Positions 22,047 through 31,686 of a DNA stretch of 64,000 nucleotides are shown in pieces (the stretch's first letter is position 1; each line of letters opens with the position of its first letter). The DNA is taken from NCBI RefSeq assembly GCF_011440375.1, contig NZ_JAAOIR010000001.1, positions 744,001-808,000 of the forward strand, in the 5' to 3' direction. The notes under the pieces are model-generated. The model saw nothing but the letters and a program-made list of their open reading frames with translations. It was not told the DNA's origin and made no database searches. The position numbers and the translations under genes were made by a program. The DNA comes from Halorubellus sp. JP-L1. Lineage in GTDB: Archaea; Halobacteriota; Halobacteria; Halobacteriales; Natrialbaceae.

Positions 22047-23585
22047 TTACTGTCGGCCGTCTTGGAGCCACTCGGCGAAGCTCGAGTCGAGGAGCGTCTT
22101 GCGCTGAGCGTCCACGTACGAGCGCTGCGCGTCGTACACCGCGTCCTCGAACGACGCGCCGTCGTCGACGGTCGCGGCGACGCGCTCGTGCTTCCAGCGC
22201 GCCGGCGTCATCCGCCGCCGCACCCGCGCCTTCAGCGGGTGCGTGTACCGCGCCGCCTCGTCCTCGTCCAACCCACGCATCTGGAGACCTTCCTCCGCGT
22301 ACGCGAGCAGGTCCTCGTACATCCGGCCGGTGTTCCGGACCGTCTGCCCGTCGTTCGTGATCCACACGAGGTCCGCCGCCAGCCCCTCGCGCATCGCGCT
22401 GTAGAAGTTGTCGCGCGCGACCTCCCAGTCGAGGTCCGCGACCGGGTGCTCGAGCTTCGGGAGCGCCTCCATCAGGCCCGCGAACACCGCCTGGAACGCG
22501 ATGGCGTCCCGGACCGTCGGCTGGCCCGCGATCGGGCGGAACTCGATGCGGGCGTTCGCCGACGACCGCGTCGGCCCGCCGAACACGGGCCGCACCCACC
22601 GCCAGTACGTCCCGTGCTTCATGCGGAACGCCGCGAACCGGTCGTCGAACCGGTTCGAGGATTCGACTGGCATCGGCACGAGCGTGTCGTCGGCCGCAAT
22701 TCGGTCGACGGCGGTGTCCACGTCGTCGAAGTCCCGCGGGAACCGGACCTTCCCCGTCGTCCCCGTCTCCGCGTTCAGCACGGTCTCGAACACGCCGATG
22801 CGGTGCTCCATCCACGCGTCCGCGAGCAGCGTCTCCGCGTCGACGCCGTCGTCGTAGAGGTCCGGCGGGAAGAACGGACTGTTCACGCCGACCGCGAGCA
22901 ACGGCCCCGCGATCCGGAGCGCGTACCGGAAGTACGTCGGCAGGTCCTCGGCGTGGGGCACCTGATAGTGCGGCTGGATGCTCGTGATGAGGCTCTCGGG
23001 CATCACGGTGTCCGCGTCGAGGTTCACGTGCGGTGCGTCCAATCGCATCCCCGCGATGGCGTCCGCGGCGTCCCTGTTCGCCATCGCGTGGTACCGCGCG
23101 CTATCGGACATGTTCGTCGCGACCCGCACGCCGCCGTCGTCGACGCTGTCCGTGAGGTACCCGGTCGCGGTCTCGCCCTCGGGCGGGATCGTCCACATCC
23201 CGTCGCTCACGAGCCGCATTCCCTCCGCACTCGCGCAGTCCTGAGCCGTCTGCAGGCGCGCGAGTACCTCCGACTCCTGCGCCCGCAGCCCGTGTGCGTT
23301 GAACGGTTGGGGGCTCGTCGACATCTCCGCGTTGTGCAGACCGAGTTCCTTCTCGAACCCGATGAACTCGAGTAGTCGTCGCGGGACGCGTCGTAACGCC
23401 GTCGTCTCGTCGTCGACGGCGTAGAACTCGTACTCGAACCCGACGATCGCCTGCGGGTTGTCGAACGTCCCGTCGTGCAACTCCGCCTTGATGACCTCGG
23501 CGTCCTCGCGGACCCGGGACTGGAAGGCGTCCTGGTCGACCGCGAGGGCGTCCTCGACTCGCGTCGCGAGGTCCCCGGATGACAT
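22047..23585 (-). CDS. GCS2-type glutamate-cysteine ligase-like protein
   Basis: A 512-aa protein of the carboxylate-amine ligase (GCS2) superfamily. GFEYEFYAVDDE near residue 49 matches the family's G-x-E-x-E nucleotide/metal-binding start, and ANARIEFRPIAGQPTVRDA (about 343-361) the conserved Arg-rich C-terminal site. Haloarchaea use gamma-glutamylcysteine as their main thiol. This could be a paralogue making it or another gamma-glutamyl amide, but the length exceeds the characterised haloarchaeal GshA. Convergent with the repeat protein, 18 bases apart. Confidence 0.72.
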   Translation of the reverse strand: MSSGDLATRVEDALAVDQDAFQSRVREDAEVIKAELHDGTFDNPQAIVGFEYEFYAVDDETTALRRVPRRLLEFIGFEKELGLHNAEMSTSPQPFNAHGLRAQESEVLARLQTAQDCASAEGMRLVSDGMWTIPPEGETATGYLTDSVDDGGVRVATNMSDSARYHAMANRDAADAIAGMRLDAPHVNLDADTVMPESLITSIQPHYQVPHAEDLPTYFRYALRIAGPLLAVGVNSPFFPPDLYDDGVDAETLLADAWMEHRIGVFETVLNAETGTTGKVRFPRDFDDVDTAVDRIAADDTLVPMPVESSNRFDDRFAAFRMKHGTYWRWVRPVFGGPTRSSANARIEFRPIAGQPTVRDAIAFQAVFAGLMEALPKLEHPVADLDWEVARDNFYSAMREGLAADLVWITNDGQTVRNTGRMYEDLLAYAEEGLQMRGLDEDEAARYTHPLKARVRRRMTPARWKHERVAATVDDGASFEDAVYDAQRSYVDAQRKTLLDSSFAEWLQDGRQ

Positions 23586-23670
23586 GCGCGAGTGCAGACG
23601 CTACCGACGTATCAAACCCCCGGTGAAGCACGTCGGGTCGCGGCGACGCCCGCGGGAGGAAGTAGTCGTG

Positions 23671-23748
23671 CAGGCGCCGTCGACGGTCGTCCACGGTCAG
23701 GCGCCGTCGACCGTTCCCGGTCAGGCGCCGTCGACGGTCGTCCCCGGC
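23671..23748. repeat. 24-27-bp tandem repeat duplicating the end of the IPK gene
   Basis: Three copies beginning caggcgccgtcgac at 23671, 23698 and 23722. The copy at 23722 encodes the last residues (Thr-Thr-Val-Asp-Gly-Ala) of isopentenyl phosphate kinase; the other two are downstream copies, each with the stop-codon sequence preserved or nearly so. Confidence 0.85.
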
Positions 23749-24473
23749 CGGTCCCCGTCGAGGAACGCCTCGAGAGCATCTAGCTCGAAGATGCTCGCCG
23801 GCGACCCGAGTTCGAGGAGCGCGCGGACCTTCCCGGCCATCCCGCCGGAGACGTCCGTCGCCTCGCTCCCGCCGAGGACCGCGGCGACGTCCTCGAACGA
23901 CCGTATCTCGGGGACGACGGCGTCGTCGGCGTCCAGCACGCCCGGGACCGTCGAGCAGACGCCGACGCGGTCGGCGTCGAGGGACGCGGCGAGGCTCGTC
24001 ACGATCTCGTCGCCGCTGAGGACGGTCGCGCCCGCGCCAGCATGCGCGACCAGGTCGCCGTGGAGGACGGGCACGAACCCCTCGTCGACGAGCGTGCGGA
24101 CCTGCTCGCTCGGGAGCGAAAGCTCGCCGTCCGCGTCGCGACTCCCGGCCGAGAGCGGGTGGACGGGCACCGCGGGGACGTCCGCGTCCTGGAGCGCGCG
24201 GAGCACGAACTCGTTCAGCGTCGTCATCGCCCCGTGGATGGCGTTGACCGCGCGGACGTCGTCCACGCCCGCGGTCGTACTCGCCCCCCACTCCTCGGCG
24301 TGGGGATGCCCGAACGACCCGCCGCCGTGGACGACGACGAGGTCGTCGTCCGCGCCCCCGTCCGCGAGCGACGCCCCGATCGCCGCCGCCGCCCGCTCCA
24401 GGGACGCGCCGTCGACGGTCTCGTCGCGGTCCTTCTCCGTGACCACGCTCCCGCCGAGCTTCAGGACGATCAT
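23721..24473 (-). CDS. Isopentenyl phosphate kinase
   Basis: Converts isopentenyl phosphate to isopentenyl diphosphate, the last step of the archaeal mevalonate pathway, 250 aa. It is an amino-acid-kinase-fold protein: MIVLKLGGSVVTEK (1-14, phosphate-binding lysine and glycines), VHGGGSFGHPHAEEWG with the catalytic histidine, and VSGGMAGKVRALLEL near the C-terminus. Its ATG overlaps the mevalonate kinase stop by four bases, so the two act in one pathway from one transcript. The gene end was tandemly duplicated downstream. Confidence 0.94.
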   Translation of the reverse strand: MIVLKLGGSVVTEKDRDETVDGASLERAAAAIGASLADGGADDDLVVVHGGGSFGHPHAEEWGASTTAGVDDVRAVNAIHGAMTTLNEFVLRALQDADVPAVPVHPLSAGSRDADGELSLPSEQVRTLVDEGFVPVLHGDLVAHAGAGATVLSGDEIVTSLAASLDADRVGVCSTVPGVLDADDAVVPEIRSFEDVAAVLGGSEATDVSGGMAGKVRALLELGSPASIFELDALEAFLDGDRPGTTVDGA

Positions 24474-25474
24474 TCGTACCGGACCCCCTCGGACGCGAGT
24501 TCGGCGCGGAACACGTCCTCGCACGCCGGCGTCAGTTCGAGTGCGGTCTCGGTCGCGTCGGAGGCGTCGAGCGCGACGACGCACCCGCCGCCGCCCGCGC
24601 CGGTGAGTTTCGCGCCAGCCGCACCCGCCTCGCGGGCCGCCCACACCATCTCGTCGAGCGACCGCGACGACACCCCGAGCGCCTCCAGGAGTCCGTGGTT
24701 GAAGTTCATCAGGCGACCGAGTTCCGAGACGGTCTCCTCGCTCGCGACCGCGTTCGCGTCCTCGATGAGCGTCTCGCCGCGACGGACGACGTCGCCGATC
24801 GCGGCGACGGTGTCGGCCGCGAAGTCGTACTCGTCGCGGAGCGCGCGCACACCGGCGACGAGTTCGCCGGTGTCGCCAGCGCCACCGTCGTAGCCGACGA
24901 CGAACGGCAGGTCCGGCGTGCCGAGGCGGCGGCAGTCGTCGCCCGCGACGCGGACGGCGCCGCCCATCGTCGAGCAGAACGTGTCCGCGCGCGACGCCTC
25001 GCCGTCCTGGACGGCGTGCTCGCTCCGGTACGCGCGCTCGGCGATCTCGCGCTCGTCGAGCTCGCAGTCGAGCGCGCGCGATGCCGCGGCGATGGTCGCG
25101 ACGACGACCGCCGCGGACGACCCCAGGCCCGCGCCGAGCGGGATCGCGCTCTCGACGTGCACGTCGAACCCCACATCGGGGGCGTCCGCGGCGTCGCGCG
25201 CCTGCTCGATGGCAGCGTCGACGTACCCCGTCGCGGCCTCCAGCAGGCGCGTCGGTGCGTCCACGTCAGGTGCCTTCCCACCGGCGCCGTCGTACTCGAC
25301 CGTGAACCCCGAGATGCGGAGGTCCTCGGATTCGACGCGCAACCGGTCGTCGTCGCGGCGCTCGACAGTCACGGTCGCTCGCCGCTCGATGGCGCACGGG
25401 ACCGCCGGTTCGCCGTAGACGACCGCGTGCTCCCCGAAGCAGTAGACCTTCCCGGGCGCACTCGCAGTTACCAT
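24470..25474 (-). CDS. mvk: Mevalonate kinase
   Basis: GHMP-family kinase phosphorylating mevalonate, 334 aa, isoprenoid (archaeal lipid) synthesis. Motifs: SAPGKVYCFGEHAVVYGEPA (5-24), IPLGAGLGSSAAVVVATIAA (the ATP-binding loop, about 113-132), and KLTGAGGGGCVVAL near the C-terminus. The start at ATG 25474 matches the family and sits just after a gap. Together with the overlapping isopentenyl phosphate kinase it forms a two-gene operon, in the position following eno-rps2 often seen in archaea. Confidence 0.96.
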   Translation of the reverse strand: MVTASAPGKVYCFGEHAVVYGEPAVPCAIERRATVTVERRDDDRLRVESEDLRISGFTVEYDGAGGKAPDVDAPTRLLEAATGYVDAAIEQARDAADAPDVGFDVHVESAIPLGAGLGSSAAVVVATIAAASRALDCELDEREIAERAYRSEHAVQDGEASRADTFCSTMGGAVRVAGDDCRRLGTPDLPFVVGYDGGAGDTGELVAGVRALRDEYDFAADTVAAIGDVVRRGETLIEDANAVASEETVSELGRLMNFNHGLLEALGVSSRSLDEMVWAAREAGAAGAKLTGAGGGGCVVALDASDATETALELTPACEDVFRAELASEGVRYE

Positions 25475-25571
25475 ACCCGGGAATTCGCACCCGGGAAAAA
25501 GAGTGTTGTGAGAAGGGCCGCGGTCCCGACCGCAGGGAGGGACCGCGGGGCAGTCGACTGACTCTGCGAGT

Positions 25572-25654
25572 AGCGGTGCGGCTGCGGTCCCGACCATCGG
25601 GAGGCTGCGGGGGTGTCGTCTATCGCGAGCAGCGGTGCGGCTGCGGTCCCGACC
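25572..25654. repeat. Two 24-bp direct copies, 59 bp apart, in the mvk upstream spacer
   Basis: agcggtgcggctgcggtccc plus gacc occurs at 25572-25595 and 25631-25654. A shorter relative (ccgcggtcccgacc) lies near 25518-25531. It fills the spacer between mvk and the PGF-CTERM gene; I see no gene there. Confidence 0.7.
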
Positions 25655-25687
25655 GAAGAAGGTGTGTGGTTCGGTTCGGGTCGCGCG

Positions 25688-26485
25688 TCAGGTCCGCCTC
25701 AGTGCGATTCCGGCGGCGAGTGCGAGCGCCAGGGTGGCGACGGCGAGCCCGAAGCCGGGCGAGCCGCCGGAGCCGTCGCCGGCGTCTACGCCGCCGTTCG
25801 CGGACGTGGTCATGGTGACGTCACCGTTCGCGGACGTGGTCATCGTCCCGTCGGTGGTCGGTGCCGTCGTCGCGGTCGCTTCCGTGGTGGTCGGCGCCGT
25901 CGTCGCGGTCGCTTCCGTCGTGGTCGCTTCCGTGGTATCGTCGACGGCTTCGACGGTGACGGACGCGAACTGGGTGCGCTCGACGTTCGCGAGCGAGGAA
26001 TCCTCGACGGCCGCGTGGAGGGCCATCGAGCGGTCGGCGTCGACCGCGGGCCACTCGACGGTCACGGACACCGTCGCGTTCACGTCGACGGACTTGCCGC
26101 TACCGCTCGGGCTCACGGCGAACGCGACCGTGTCCATCACGCCGTCCTCGTCGGGGCCATCGACGACCTCGGCGCTCGAGGAGATCGCGACCGACGACCC
26201 GTCGGAGCGGTTCGTGACCGTCGCGCCGTTCACGGAGAGGTTCGCGTCGTTCGGGAACTCGACGTAGAACCGATCCGTGCCGCCGTCCTTGCTCACGTCG
26301 TCGACGTGGAACGACGCCGTGTGGTCGACCGTCGTCGACCCCTCGACCGCGTCCGGCGACACCGTGCCGTCGTGGACGTTCTCTGCCGCGTCCTCCGTGA
26401 CTGCGTTCGCCGCAACGGCCGACCCGGCGAACGCCACGCACATCGTCATCGCGACGACGAACATCGTTCTATAGGATTCTCTCAT
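25688..26485 (-). CDS. Secreted PGF-CTERM surface protein
   Basis: A 265-aa exported protein. The signal peptide is MRESYRTMFVVAMTMCVAFA with probable cleavage after AVAANA. A beta-rich ectodomain (35-185) is followed by a Thr-rich spacer with repeats (EATATTAPTT and TMTTSANG, each twice). The C-terminal tail SPGFGLAVATLALALAAG-IALRRT is the PGF-CTERM motif plus membrane helix and arginines recognised by archaeosortase A, which would replace it with a lipid anchor. Thr repeats are likely glycosylated. Function of the ectodomain is unknown. It interrupts the common rps2-mvk adjacency. Confidence 0.85.
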   Translation of the reverse strand: MRESYRTMFVVAMTMCVAFAGSAVAANAVTEDAAENVHDGTVSPDAVEGSTTVDHTASFHVDDVSKDGGTDRFYVEFPNDANLSVNGATVTNRSDGSSVAISSSAEVVDGPDEDGVMDTVAFAVSPSGSGKSVDVNATVSVTVEWPAVDADRSMALHAAVEDSSLANVERTQFASVTVEAVDDTTEATTTEATATTAPTTTEATATTAPTTDGTMTTSANGDVTMTTSANGGVDAGDGSGGSPGFGLAVATLALALAAGIALRRT

Positions 26486-26687
26486 CGTACAACACGGACG
26501 ACGGCCAGTTGGAATCAAATACCGACCTACTACGTTTGGGTGCACCCGCGTCCCCCGGACTCAGCCCAGCCCGACGCCGCCAACTCGTCGCCCGACGACG
26601 GGACCGCGTCGAGGTCGACGACGCCAGCGCTACTCGGGATCGAGTGCCGCGAAAACGACCGAAAGGACGAACGAGCGAAAAACGCGT

Positions 26688-27464
26688 TCAGATACCGGAC
26701 TCGAAGTCGTCGAGCGAGTACGCCGGCTCCGCACCGCGGCGGTCCAGCGTCTCGTTCGCGAGCAACCAGTACACGACCGACAGGGCCTTCCGACCCTTGT
26801 TGTTCGTCGGGACGACGAGGTCGACGTTACTCGTCTGGTTGTTCGAGTCACACATCGCGATGACGGGGATACCGACCGTGATAGCCTCCTTCACCGCTTG
26901 CGCGTCACCGATCGGGTCAGTCACCACGAGCACGTCCGGCTCGATGTAGCCGTCGTACTTCGGGTTCGTGAGCGTCCCCGGAATGAACCGGCCCGTGCGA
27001 GCGCGCGCACCGACGGCCTCCGCGAACTTCTCCGCGGGGAACCGACCGTACTGGCGCGAGCTCGTCACGAGGATCTGCTCGGGCGCGTAGTTCGACAGGA
27101 AGTCCGCAGCCGTCCGAATGCGGCTGTCGGTCTTCGCCACGTCCAGGACGTACAGGCCGTCCGTGCGGACGCGATGGATGAACCGCTCCATGTCCTTCGT
27201 CTTCTGCTGGGTCCCGATGTGGACGCCAGCGCCGAGGTAATCCTCGACGGGAATGAGGAGGTCCGCCTCCTCGTCCCCCATGACGTCGTCGTCGAGCGCG
27301 GGACCAGCATCTGATTCGGCCTCTGCCTCCTCGGCGTCGGCGGTCGATTCCTCGGTCGCGGGCTCGGCGTCGGCCGCTTCGGCCGCCGGACCGGCGCCCT
27401 CCGCGGGCTCCTCGTCGATCTCGTCTTCGGCGGCGTCGAGCCCTTCGTCGTCTTGTGCTGTCAT
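26688..27464 (-). CDS. rps2: 30S ribosomal protein S2
   Basis: Small-subunit protein uS2, 258 aa. The first 65 residues are a low-complexity acidic tail typical of halophile S2. The core starts [20 protein letters not shown] and contains [13 protein letters not shown] and [20 protein letters not shown]. Its ATG overlaps the enolase stop by four bases, so it is the last gene of the rpl18e-rpl13-rps9-rpoN-rpoK-eno-rps2 operon. Confidence 0.97.
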   Translation of the reverse strand: MTAQDDEGLDAAEDEIDEEPAEGAGPAAEAADAEPATEESTADAEEAEAESDAGPALDDDVMGDEEADLLIPVEDYLGAGVHIGTQQKTKDMERFIHRVRTDGLYVLDVAKTDSRIRTAADFLSNYAPEQILVTSSRQYGRFPAEKFAEAVGARARTGRFIPGTLTNPKYDGYIEPDVLVVTDPIGDAQAVKEAITVGIPVIAMCDSNNQTSNVDLVVPTNNKGRKALSVVYWLLANETLDRRGAEPAYSLDDFESGI

Positions 27465-28666
27465 AGTGCGTCGTCTGCGATTCGGATGAGTTCGTTCAGC
27501 TTCGCGGTTCGCTCGCCGCCGACCGCGCCCGTCTTGATGAACGGCGCGTCGGTCGCCACGGCGAGGTGTGCGATGGTCGTATCCTCCGTCTCTCCGCTCC
27601 GATGCGAGATGACGGGCGCGTACCCCTCACGGACCGCGAGTTCGACCGCGTCGAACGCGTCCGTGAGCGTCCCGATCTGGTTCGGTTTGACGAGGATACT
27701 GTTCCCAGCCTCGGCGTCGATACCGCGCGACAGGCGCTCCGTGTTCGTCACGAACAGGTCGTCACCGCAGACGAGCGTGCGATCACCCACTCGCTCAGTG
27801 AGCTCCGCGAACGCGTCGAACGCGTCCTCGTCCAGCGGGTCCTCCACGTACACGAGGTCGTACTCGTCGACGAGGCCGGCGACGTACTCGACTTGCTCCG
27901 CCGTCGAGCGCGTCTCGTCGCCGTACACGTACGCGTCCTCGTCCTCGTCGTACAGCTCCGCACCGGCGACGTCGAGCCCGAAACCGACCTCGAACCCGAA
28001 CTCGTCTTCGACCGTACTCGTCGCTTCGTCGACGACCTCGAACGCCGCCGCGTCCTCGATGCTCGGCGCCCACGCGCCCTCGTCGCCCTTCCCGCACGCG
28101 ACGCCGCGCTCGGCGAGCAAGTCGGCGACCTCGGCGTGGACCGCCGCGTTCGCGAACACCGCGTCCTGAACGCTCGGCGCACCCACGGGCGCAGCGAGGA
28201 ACTCCTGGATGTCCGTCGCGTCGGCAGCGTGCTCGCCACCACCGACGACGTTCCCGAGCGGCGTCGGGAACGACGCACCACGGAACGCCCCACCGAGATG
28301 CTGGAACAGCGGCGCACCGAGCACGTCGGCACCCGCCTTCGCCGCCGCCATCGAGATGGCGACCGCGCTGTTCGCACCGATCTCGCCGAAGTCGTCGGTT
28401 CCGTCGGCCGCGTGCAACGCCGCGTCGACGTCGCGCTGATTGCCGGCGTACACCGACCGCTCGAGGCGCGGCACCGCGAGCTCGCGAGCCTTCGCGATCG
28501 CCTCCTGCGGCGGGAGCTCGACGGCCTCGTACTCGCCGGTCGACGCCCCACTCGGGGCCGCCGCCCGACCGAAACCACCGCTCTCCGTCAACACGTCCGC
28601 TTCGACCGTCCCGTTCCCGCGCGAATCGAGCACGCGCCGGAGTCGGACGTCCGTGATGCGCGTCAT
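27461..28666 (-). CDS. eno: Enolase (phosphopyruvate hydratase)
   Basis: Glycolytic/gluconeogenic enzyme interconverting 2-phosphoglycerate and phosphoenolpyruvate, 401 aa. Visible: [11 protein letters not shown] (loop), metal ligands in EDPLDEDA and GDDLFVTN, the catalytic lysine in [11 protein letters not shown], and SHRSGETED. The start codon directly abuts the rpoK stop (TAG then ATG). Its place inside a ribosomal/RNA polymerase operon is conserved in archaea. Confidence 0.97.
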   Translation of the reverse strand: MTRITDVRLRRVLDSRGNGTVEADVLTESGGFGRAAAPSGASTGEYEAVELPPQEAIAKARELAVPRLERSVYAGNQRDVDAALHAADGTDDFGEIGANSAVAISMAAAKAGADVLGAPLFQHLGGAFRGASFPTPLGNVVGGGEHAADATDIQEFLAAPVGAPSVQDAVFANAAVHAEVADLLAERGVACGKGDEGAWAPSIEDAAAFEVVDEATSTVEDEFGFEVGFGLDVAGAELYDEDEDAYVYGDETRSTAEQVEYVAGLVDEYDLVYVEDPLDEDAFDAFAELTERVGDRTLVCGDDLFVTNTERLSRGIDAEAGNSILVKPNQIGTLTDAFDAVELAVREGYAPVISHRSGETEDTTIAHLAVATDAPFIKTGAVGGERTAKLNELIRIADDAL

Positions 28667-28867
28667 CTACTCGTCACCTCGACCCTTGCCCGTCTCCCGA
28701 CGGACCGTGAACGGAAGCACGCCCGCGTCGTACTCCTCGGCCGCGATGAGGATCGGCTCCGTCTGCGCCGTCTCGATCAGCACGGGCGCACCGTACGACA
28801 CCTGGAGCGCTCGCGCACCCAGGATTCGAGCCTTCTCGTACCGGTTGTAGCGTTGTTTCCCGGGCAT
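28667..28867 (-). CDS. rpoK: RNA polymerase subunit K
   Basis: Omega/Rpb6-like subunit (RpoK) that helps assemble and stabilise archaeal RNA polymerase, 66 aa. It begins [20 protein letters not shown], and [20 protein letters not shown] is the conserved Rpb6 core. The ATG shares one base with the rpoN stop (TGATG), and the stop abuts the enolase start. A haloarchaeal tail ([13 protein letters not shown]) follows the core. Confidence 0.95.
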   Translation of the reverse strand: MPGKQRYNRYEKARILGARALQVSYGAPVLIETAQTEPILIAAEEYDAGVLPFTVRRETGKGRGDE

Positions 28868-29061
28868 CACTGGTAGGGGGAGACGATGTCCACGAGGTCC
28901 TTGTGCGACACGAGCATCCGCCGGCAGCAATACCGGTCGACGCCCAGTTCGTCGAGGACCTTCTCCGGGTCCTCGTCGCCCTCGCGAGACCGCGCCTTGA
29001 ACTCCTCCCAGTGCTCACCCACGACGTTACCGCACGTGAAACACCGGACTGGTACCATCAT
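28867..29061 (-). CDS. rpoN: RNA polymerase subunit N
   Basis: Rpb10-like zinc-binding subunit of archaeal RNA polymerase, 64 aa. The four zinc ligands are clear: CFTCG near the N-terminus and the adjacent pair in YCCRRM. It starts [11 protein letters not shown]; either methionine could be used. It sits between rps9 and rpoK as in other archaea. Confidence 0.96.
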   Translation of the reverse strand: MMVPVRCFTCGNVVGEHWEEFKARSREGDEDPEKVLDELGVDRYCCRRMLVSHKDLVDIVSPYQ

Positions 29062-29073
29062 GACTCGATCACC

Positions 29074-29469
29074 TTAGCGGTAGGACTTCTGGTAGCGTGC
29101 ACGCGCACCCGGTCCGCCCCACTTCTTGGGTTCGGACTGGCGCACGTCGTTCACGAGCAGCGACCGGTCGAACTCCCGGTACGCGTCCCGGAGCTCCGCG
29201 TCGCCGCTGTGCTGCACGATACCTCGCGCGATCGCGGTGCGGACGGCGTCAGCCTGCCCGGCGAACCCGCCGCCTTGCACGGACACGTCGATGTCGACGT
29301 CGTCGCGCACGCCGTCGACGATGCGGAACGGCTCCAGCATCTTCAGGCGAGCCATCTCCGGCTCCACCAGCTCGACGGGCTTTGCGTTGATTCGGACGCG
29401 ACCCTCTCCCTCGGAGACGGTCGCTCGCGCGATAGCGGTCTTCTTCTTTCCGGACGTGTTCGTTACCAT
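29074..29469 (-). CDS. rps9: 30S ribosomal protein S9
   Basis: Small-subunit protein uS9, 131 aa. It has the start [20 protein letters not shown], central [20 protein letters not shown], and the conserved C-terminal tail ending in [10 protein letters not shown] that reaches the P-site tRNA. The start overlaps the rpl13 stop by seven bases. Confidence 0.97.
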   Translation of the reverse strand: MVTNTSGKKKTAIARATVSEGEGRVRINAKPVELVEPEMARLKMLEPFRIVDGVRDDVDIDVSVQGGGFAGQADAVRTAIARGIVQHSGDAELRDAYREFDRSLLVNDVRQSEPKKWGGPGARARYQKSYR

Positions 29470-29903
29470 GTGACGTTAGCACCCAGTTGCTCTGAGACCT
29501 CCGACAGCTGGAGGAACTTGATGTTCGACAGGCGGTCCAGCGACGTCCCCTCGAGGACGTCGCCTTCGTCGTCGTCGAACGGGTTGCCGACGTAGACGCG
29601 GACGTTCGAGAACGCCTCGCGGCCACGGTCGGACTTGTGCGGGAGCATCCCGCGGATCGACCGCTTGAAGATGCGGTCCGGGCGCTTGATCGTCGCCGGT
29701 CCCTGATCGGAACCGATCGCGGCACGCTGGCGGTACGTCGACATGATGTCGTCCTCGCTGCCGGTGATGACGGCGTCCTCAGCGTTCACGACCGCGATCG
29801 ACTCGCCGTCGAGCGACCGCTCGGCGACCTGCGACGCGACCCGCCCCAGGATGCAGTCGCGGGCGTCGACGACGACGTCCGCGTCGAACTCGGACGTGTT
29901 CAT
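29463..29903 (-). CDS. rpl13: 50S ribosomal protein L13
   Basis: Large-subunit protein uL13, 146 aa, starting [40 protein letters not shown] is the family signature. Upstream in-frame codons are antisense-like. The ATG overlaps the rpl18e stop by four bases and the stop overlaps rps9. Confidence 0.97.
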   Translation of the reverse strand: MNTSEFDADVVVDARDCILGRVASQVAERSLDGESIAVVNAEDAVITGSEDDIMSTYRQRAAIGSDQGPATIKRPDRIFKRSIRGMLPHKSDRGREAFSNVRVYVGNPFDDDEGDVLEGTSLDRLSNIKFLQLSEVSEQLGANVTW

Positions 29904-30250
29904 CGGATCACCCGCACGTTGCTGCCTTCGGGGTTCTGTTCGATAGCCTGTTCCAGTTGGAGCGTCTCGCCTACCTGCTCGATCTTCGTCTCGGCGGACG
30001 ACGAGAAGTCGACCGCTGCAACGGTGACCGACTTCTGGAGAGCGCCGCTCCCCAGGACCTTCCCGGGGACGACGACGGTCTCGTCTTCCTGCGCATACCG
30101 CTCGATACGCCCGAGATTGACCTCCGCGTGCGTGCGGCGGGGTTTCTCTAGGCGCTCGGCGACGTCGCTCCAAACGTCGGCGTCATCTGTCCGCGACACC
30201 GACTTCAGCTCGGCGATGAGACTGCTGAGCCTCGGATTCGTCTTACTCAT
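29900..30250 (-). CDS. rpl18e: 50S ribosomal protein L18e
   Basis: Archaeal/eukaryotic large-subunit protein eL18, 116 aa. It begins [20 protein letters not shown] and contains [20 protein letters not shown] and KVLGSGAL, the family core. It is the first protein gene after tRNA-Leu in this operon; the spacer between them is 30 bases. Confidence 0.96.
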   Translation of the reverse strand: MSKTNPRLSSLIAELKSVSRTDDADVWSDVAERLEKPRRTHAEVNLGRIERYAQEDETVVVPGKVLGSGALQKSVTVAAVDFSSSAETKIEQVGETLQLEQAIEQNPEGSNVRVIR

Positions 30251-30280
30251 GACTTTCCTCCTGAATGTGAGAAGAACGGA

Positions 30281-30365
30281 TGCAGGGAGCAGGATTTGAA
30301 CCTGCGGACCTCTACAGGACAGCGCCCTGAACGCTGCGCCGTTGGCCTGACTTGGCTATCCCTGC
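30281..30365 (-). tRNA. tRNA-Leu (anticodon CAG)
   Basis: An 85-nt type II tRNA. Acceptor GCAGGGA pairs with TCCCTGC, discriminator A. The anticodon loop TTCAGGG is closed by AGCG/CGCT and gives CAG (reads CUG). A long variable arm and the T-loop GTTCAAATC are present. CCA is not encoded and no intron is present. It lies between rpoD and rpl18e, the conserved archaeal position. The 175-base spacer to rpoD shows no further gene. Confidence 0.95.
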
Positions 30366-30540
30366 GCGTGCCCTCGTAGGCACCTGCTAGTTCCGTGCCC
30401 CCCTTCAAACCACTTTCGATTACGGCACACGAACGGGCGACGGCGCCGCGTTCGGCGTCGTCACTCCGGGTGCCAGTCGACGCGCGTCGACCGGCGTTTC
30501 GTGCGACCGTCAGGGTGTGATTGGAAGGGGTCATAGTTCC

Positions 30541-31287
30541 TTAGAGCGATACCGCGTCTTCGAGTTCGGCGGCGCGCACGTCGAGCGACTCGACGGCGCG
30601 CGCGAACAGCTCCTCGACGGACATCGAGCCGTCCGTCTCCACGCTGAAGACGAACGCGTTCTCGACGTCCGTCACCTCGACCTCCCGGTCGGGGTATCGG
30701 TTCGTGATGTCGTGGTCGAACTCGGCGGTGTCGACCAGCTCGCCGTCGTCCTCGATGACGCCCCGATAGATCTCGGGATCGGCGTCCTCGAACTCGCCAC
30801 GGTCACCGACGGGCTCGACGCGCTGGAGGTTCCGGTACCCCACGGACACGCCGCCCTGGTGCTTCGCGTGGTCCTTCCCGTCCGAGAGGACGGCGTCCGC
30901 CTCGAGCTCGAGGCGCTGGCCGTCCTTGAGTTCGATTATCGGGACGTTCGCCTCGGCCGGCTGGACCATCTCGTCGGACGACCGGATGTCGCCCGAGTAC
31001 GCGGTCCCCGGACCCGAGACGTCCAGCGAGAGCGTCACGACGTCGTCCTCGTCGAACTCGTTCGGCGGCGTCGACAGCGGAACGAGTCCGAGCCGCAGCG
31101 CGATCTGCTCGTCGAACATCACCGACGAGTTCTCGATGAAGCGCACCTCGTCGATCGCCAGCGTCGGCACGTCCGCGATCATCGCGCGACGGATACCGTT
31201 GGCGAACGCGGGCGTGACGCCCCGTACGAGGAACTTCGCAGCGCGGTCCTCGTGTTCGATGAACTCGACGTCGTATTCCTCGTCCAT
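30541..31287 (-). CDS. rpoD: RNA polymerase subunit D
   Basis: Alpha-like (Rpb3-type) subunit that nucleates RNA polymerase assembly with subunit L, 248 aa. It starts [19 protein letters not shown]. The dimerisation helix region [20 protein letters not shown] and the domain 2/3 insertion follow. No cysteine occurs anywhere, so the iron-sulphur cluster found in domain 3 of some archaeal D subunits is absent. It follows rps11 by five bases. The much longer upstream frame is a shadow of rps11. Confidence 0.96.
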   Translation of the reverse strand: MDEEYDVEFIEHEDRAAKFLVRGVTPAFANGIRRAMIADVPTLAIDEVRFIENSSVMFDEQIALRLGLVPLSTPPNEFDEDDVVTLSLDVSGPGTAYSGDIRSSDEMVQPAEANVPIIELKDGQRLELEADAVLSDGKDHAKHQGGVSVGYRNLQRVEPVGDRGEFEDADPEIYRGVIEDDGELVDTAEFDHDITNRYPDREVEVTDVENAFVFSVETDGSMSVEELFARAVESLDVRAAELEDAVSL

Positions 31288-31292
31288 GCTTG

Positions 31293-31685
31293 TCAGAATC
31301 CGCCCTTGCCCTTGGGGGCACGGGAACCGTCGTGCGGGATGGGAGTCACGTCCTCGATGCGACCGATCTCGAAGTCCTCGCGAGCGAGCGCGCGAATCGC
31401 GGCCTGCGCACCCGGGCCCGGGGACTTCTGGAGGTTGCCGCCAGGTCCGCGAACGCGGACGTGGAGACCCTCGATGCCGGACGCTCGGATCTCGTCGGCG
31501 AGACTCTCGACCATCTGCATCGCCGCGTACGGCGACGCCTCGTCGCGGTTCTGCTTGACGGCAGTCCCGCCAGAGGACTTCGCGATGGTCTCGGCACCCG
31601 TGAGGTCCGTCACGGTCATCACCGTGTTGTTGTACGATGCGTGCACGTGGGCGATCCCCCACTTGTCGTCTTCCTGTTCTGCCAT
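31293..31685 (-). CDS. rps11: 30S ribosomal protein S11
   Basis: Small-subunit protein uS11, 130 aa, starting [35 protein letters not shown] and [20 protein letters not shown] are family hallmarks, and the C-terminus [16 protein letters not shown] is archaeal. One base separates it from rps4. Confidence 0.97.
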   Translation of the reverse strand: MAEQEDDKWGIAHVHASYNNTVMTVTDLTGAETIAKSSGGTAVKQNRDEASPYAAMQMVESLADEIRASGIEGLHVRVRGPGGNLQKSPGPGAQAAIRALAREDFEIGRIEDVTPIPHDGSRAPKGKGGF

Positions 31686-31686
31686 G

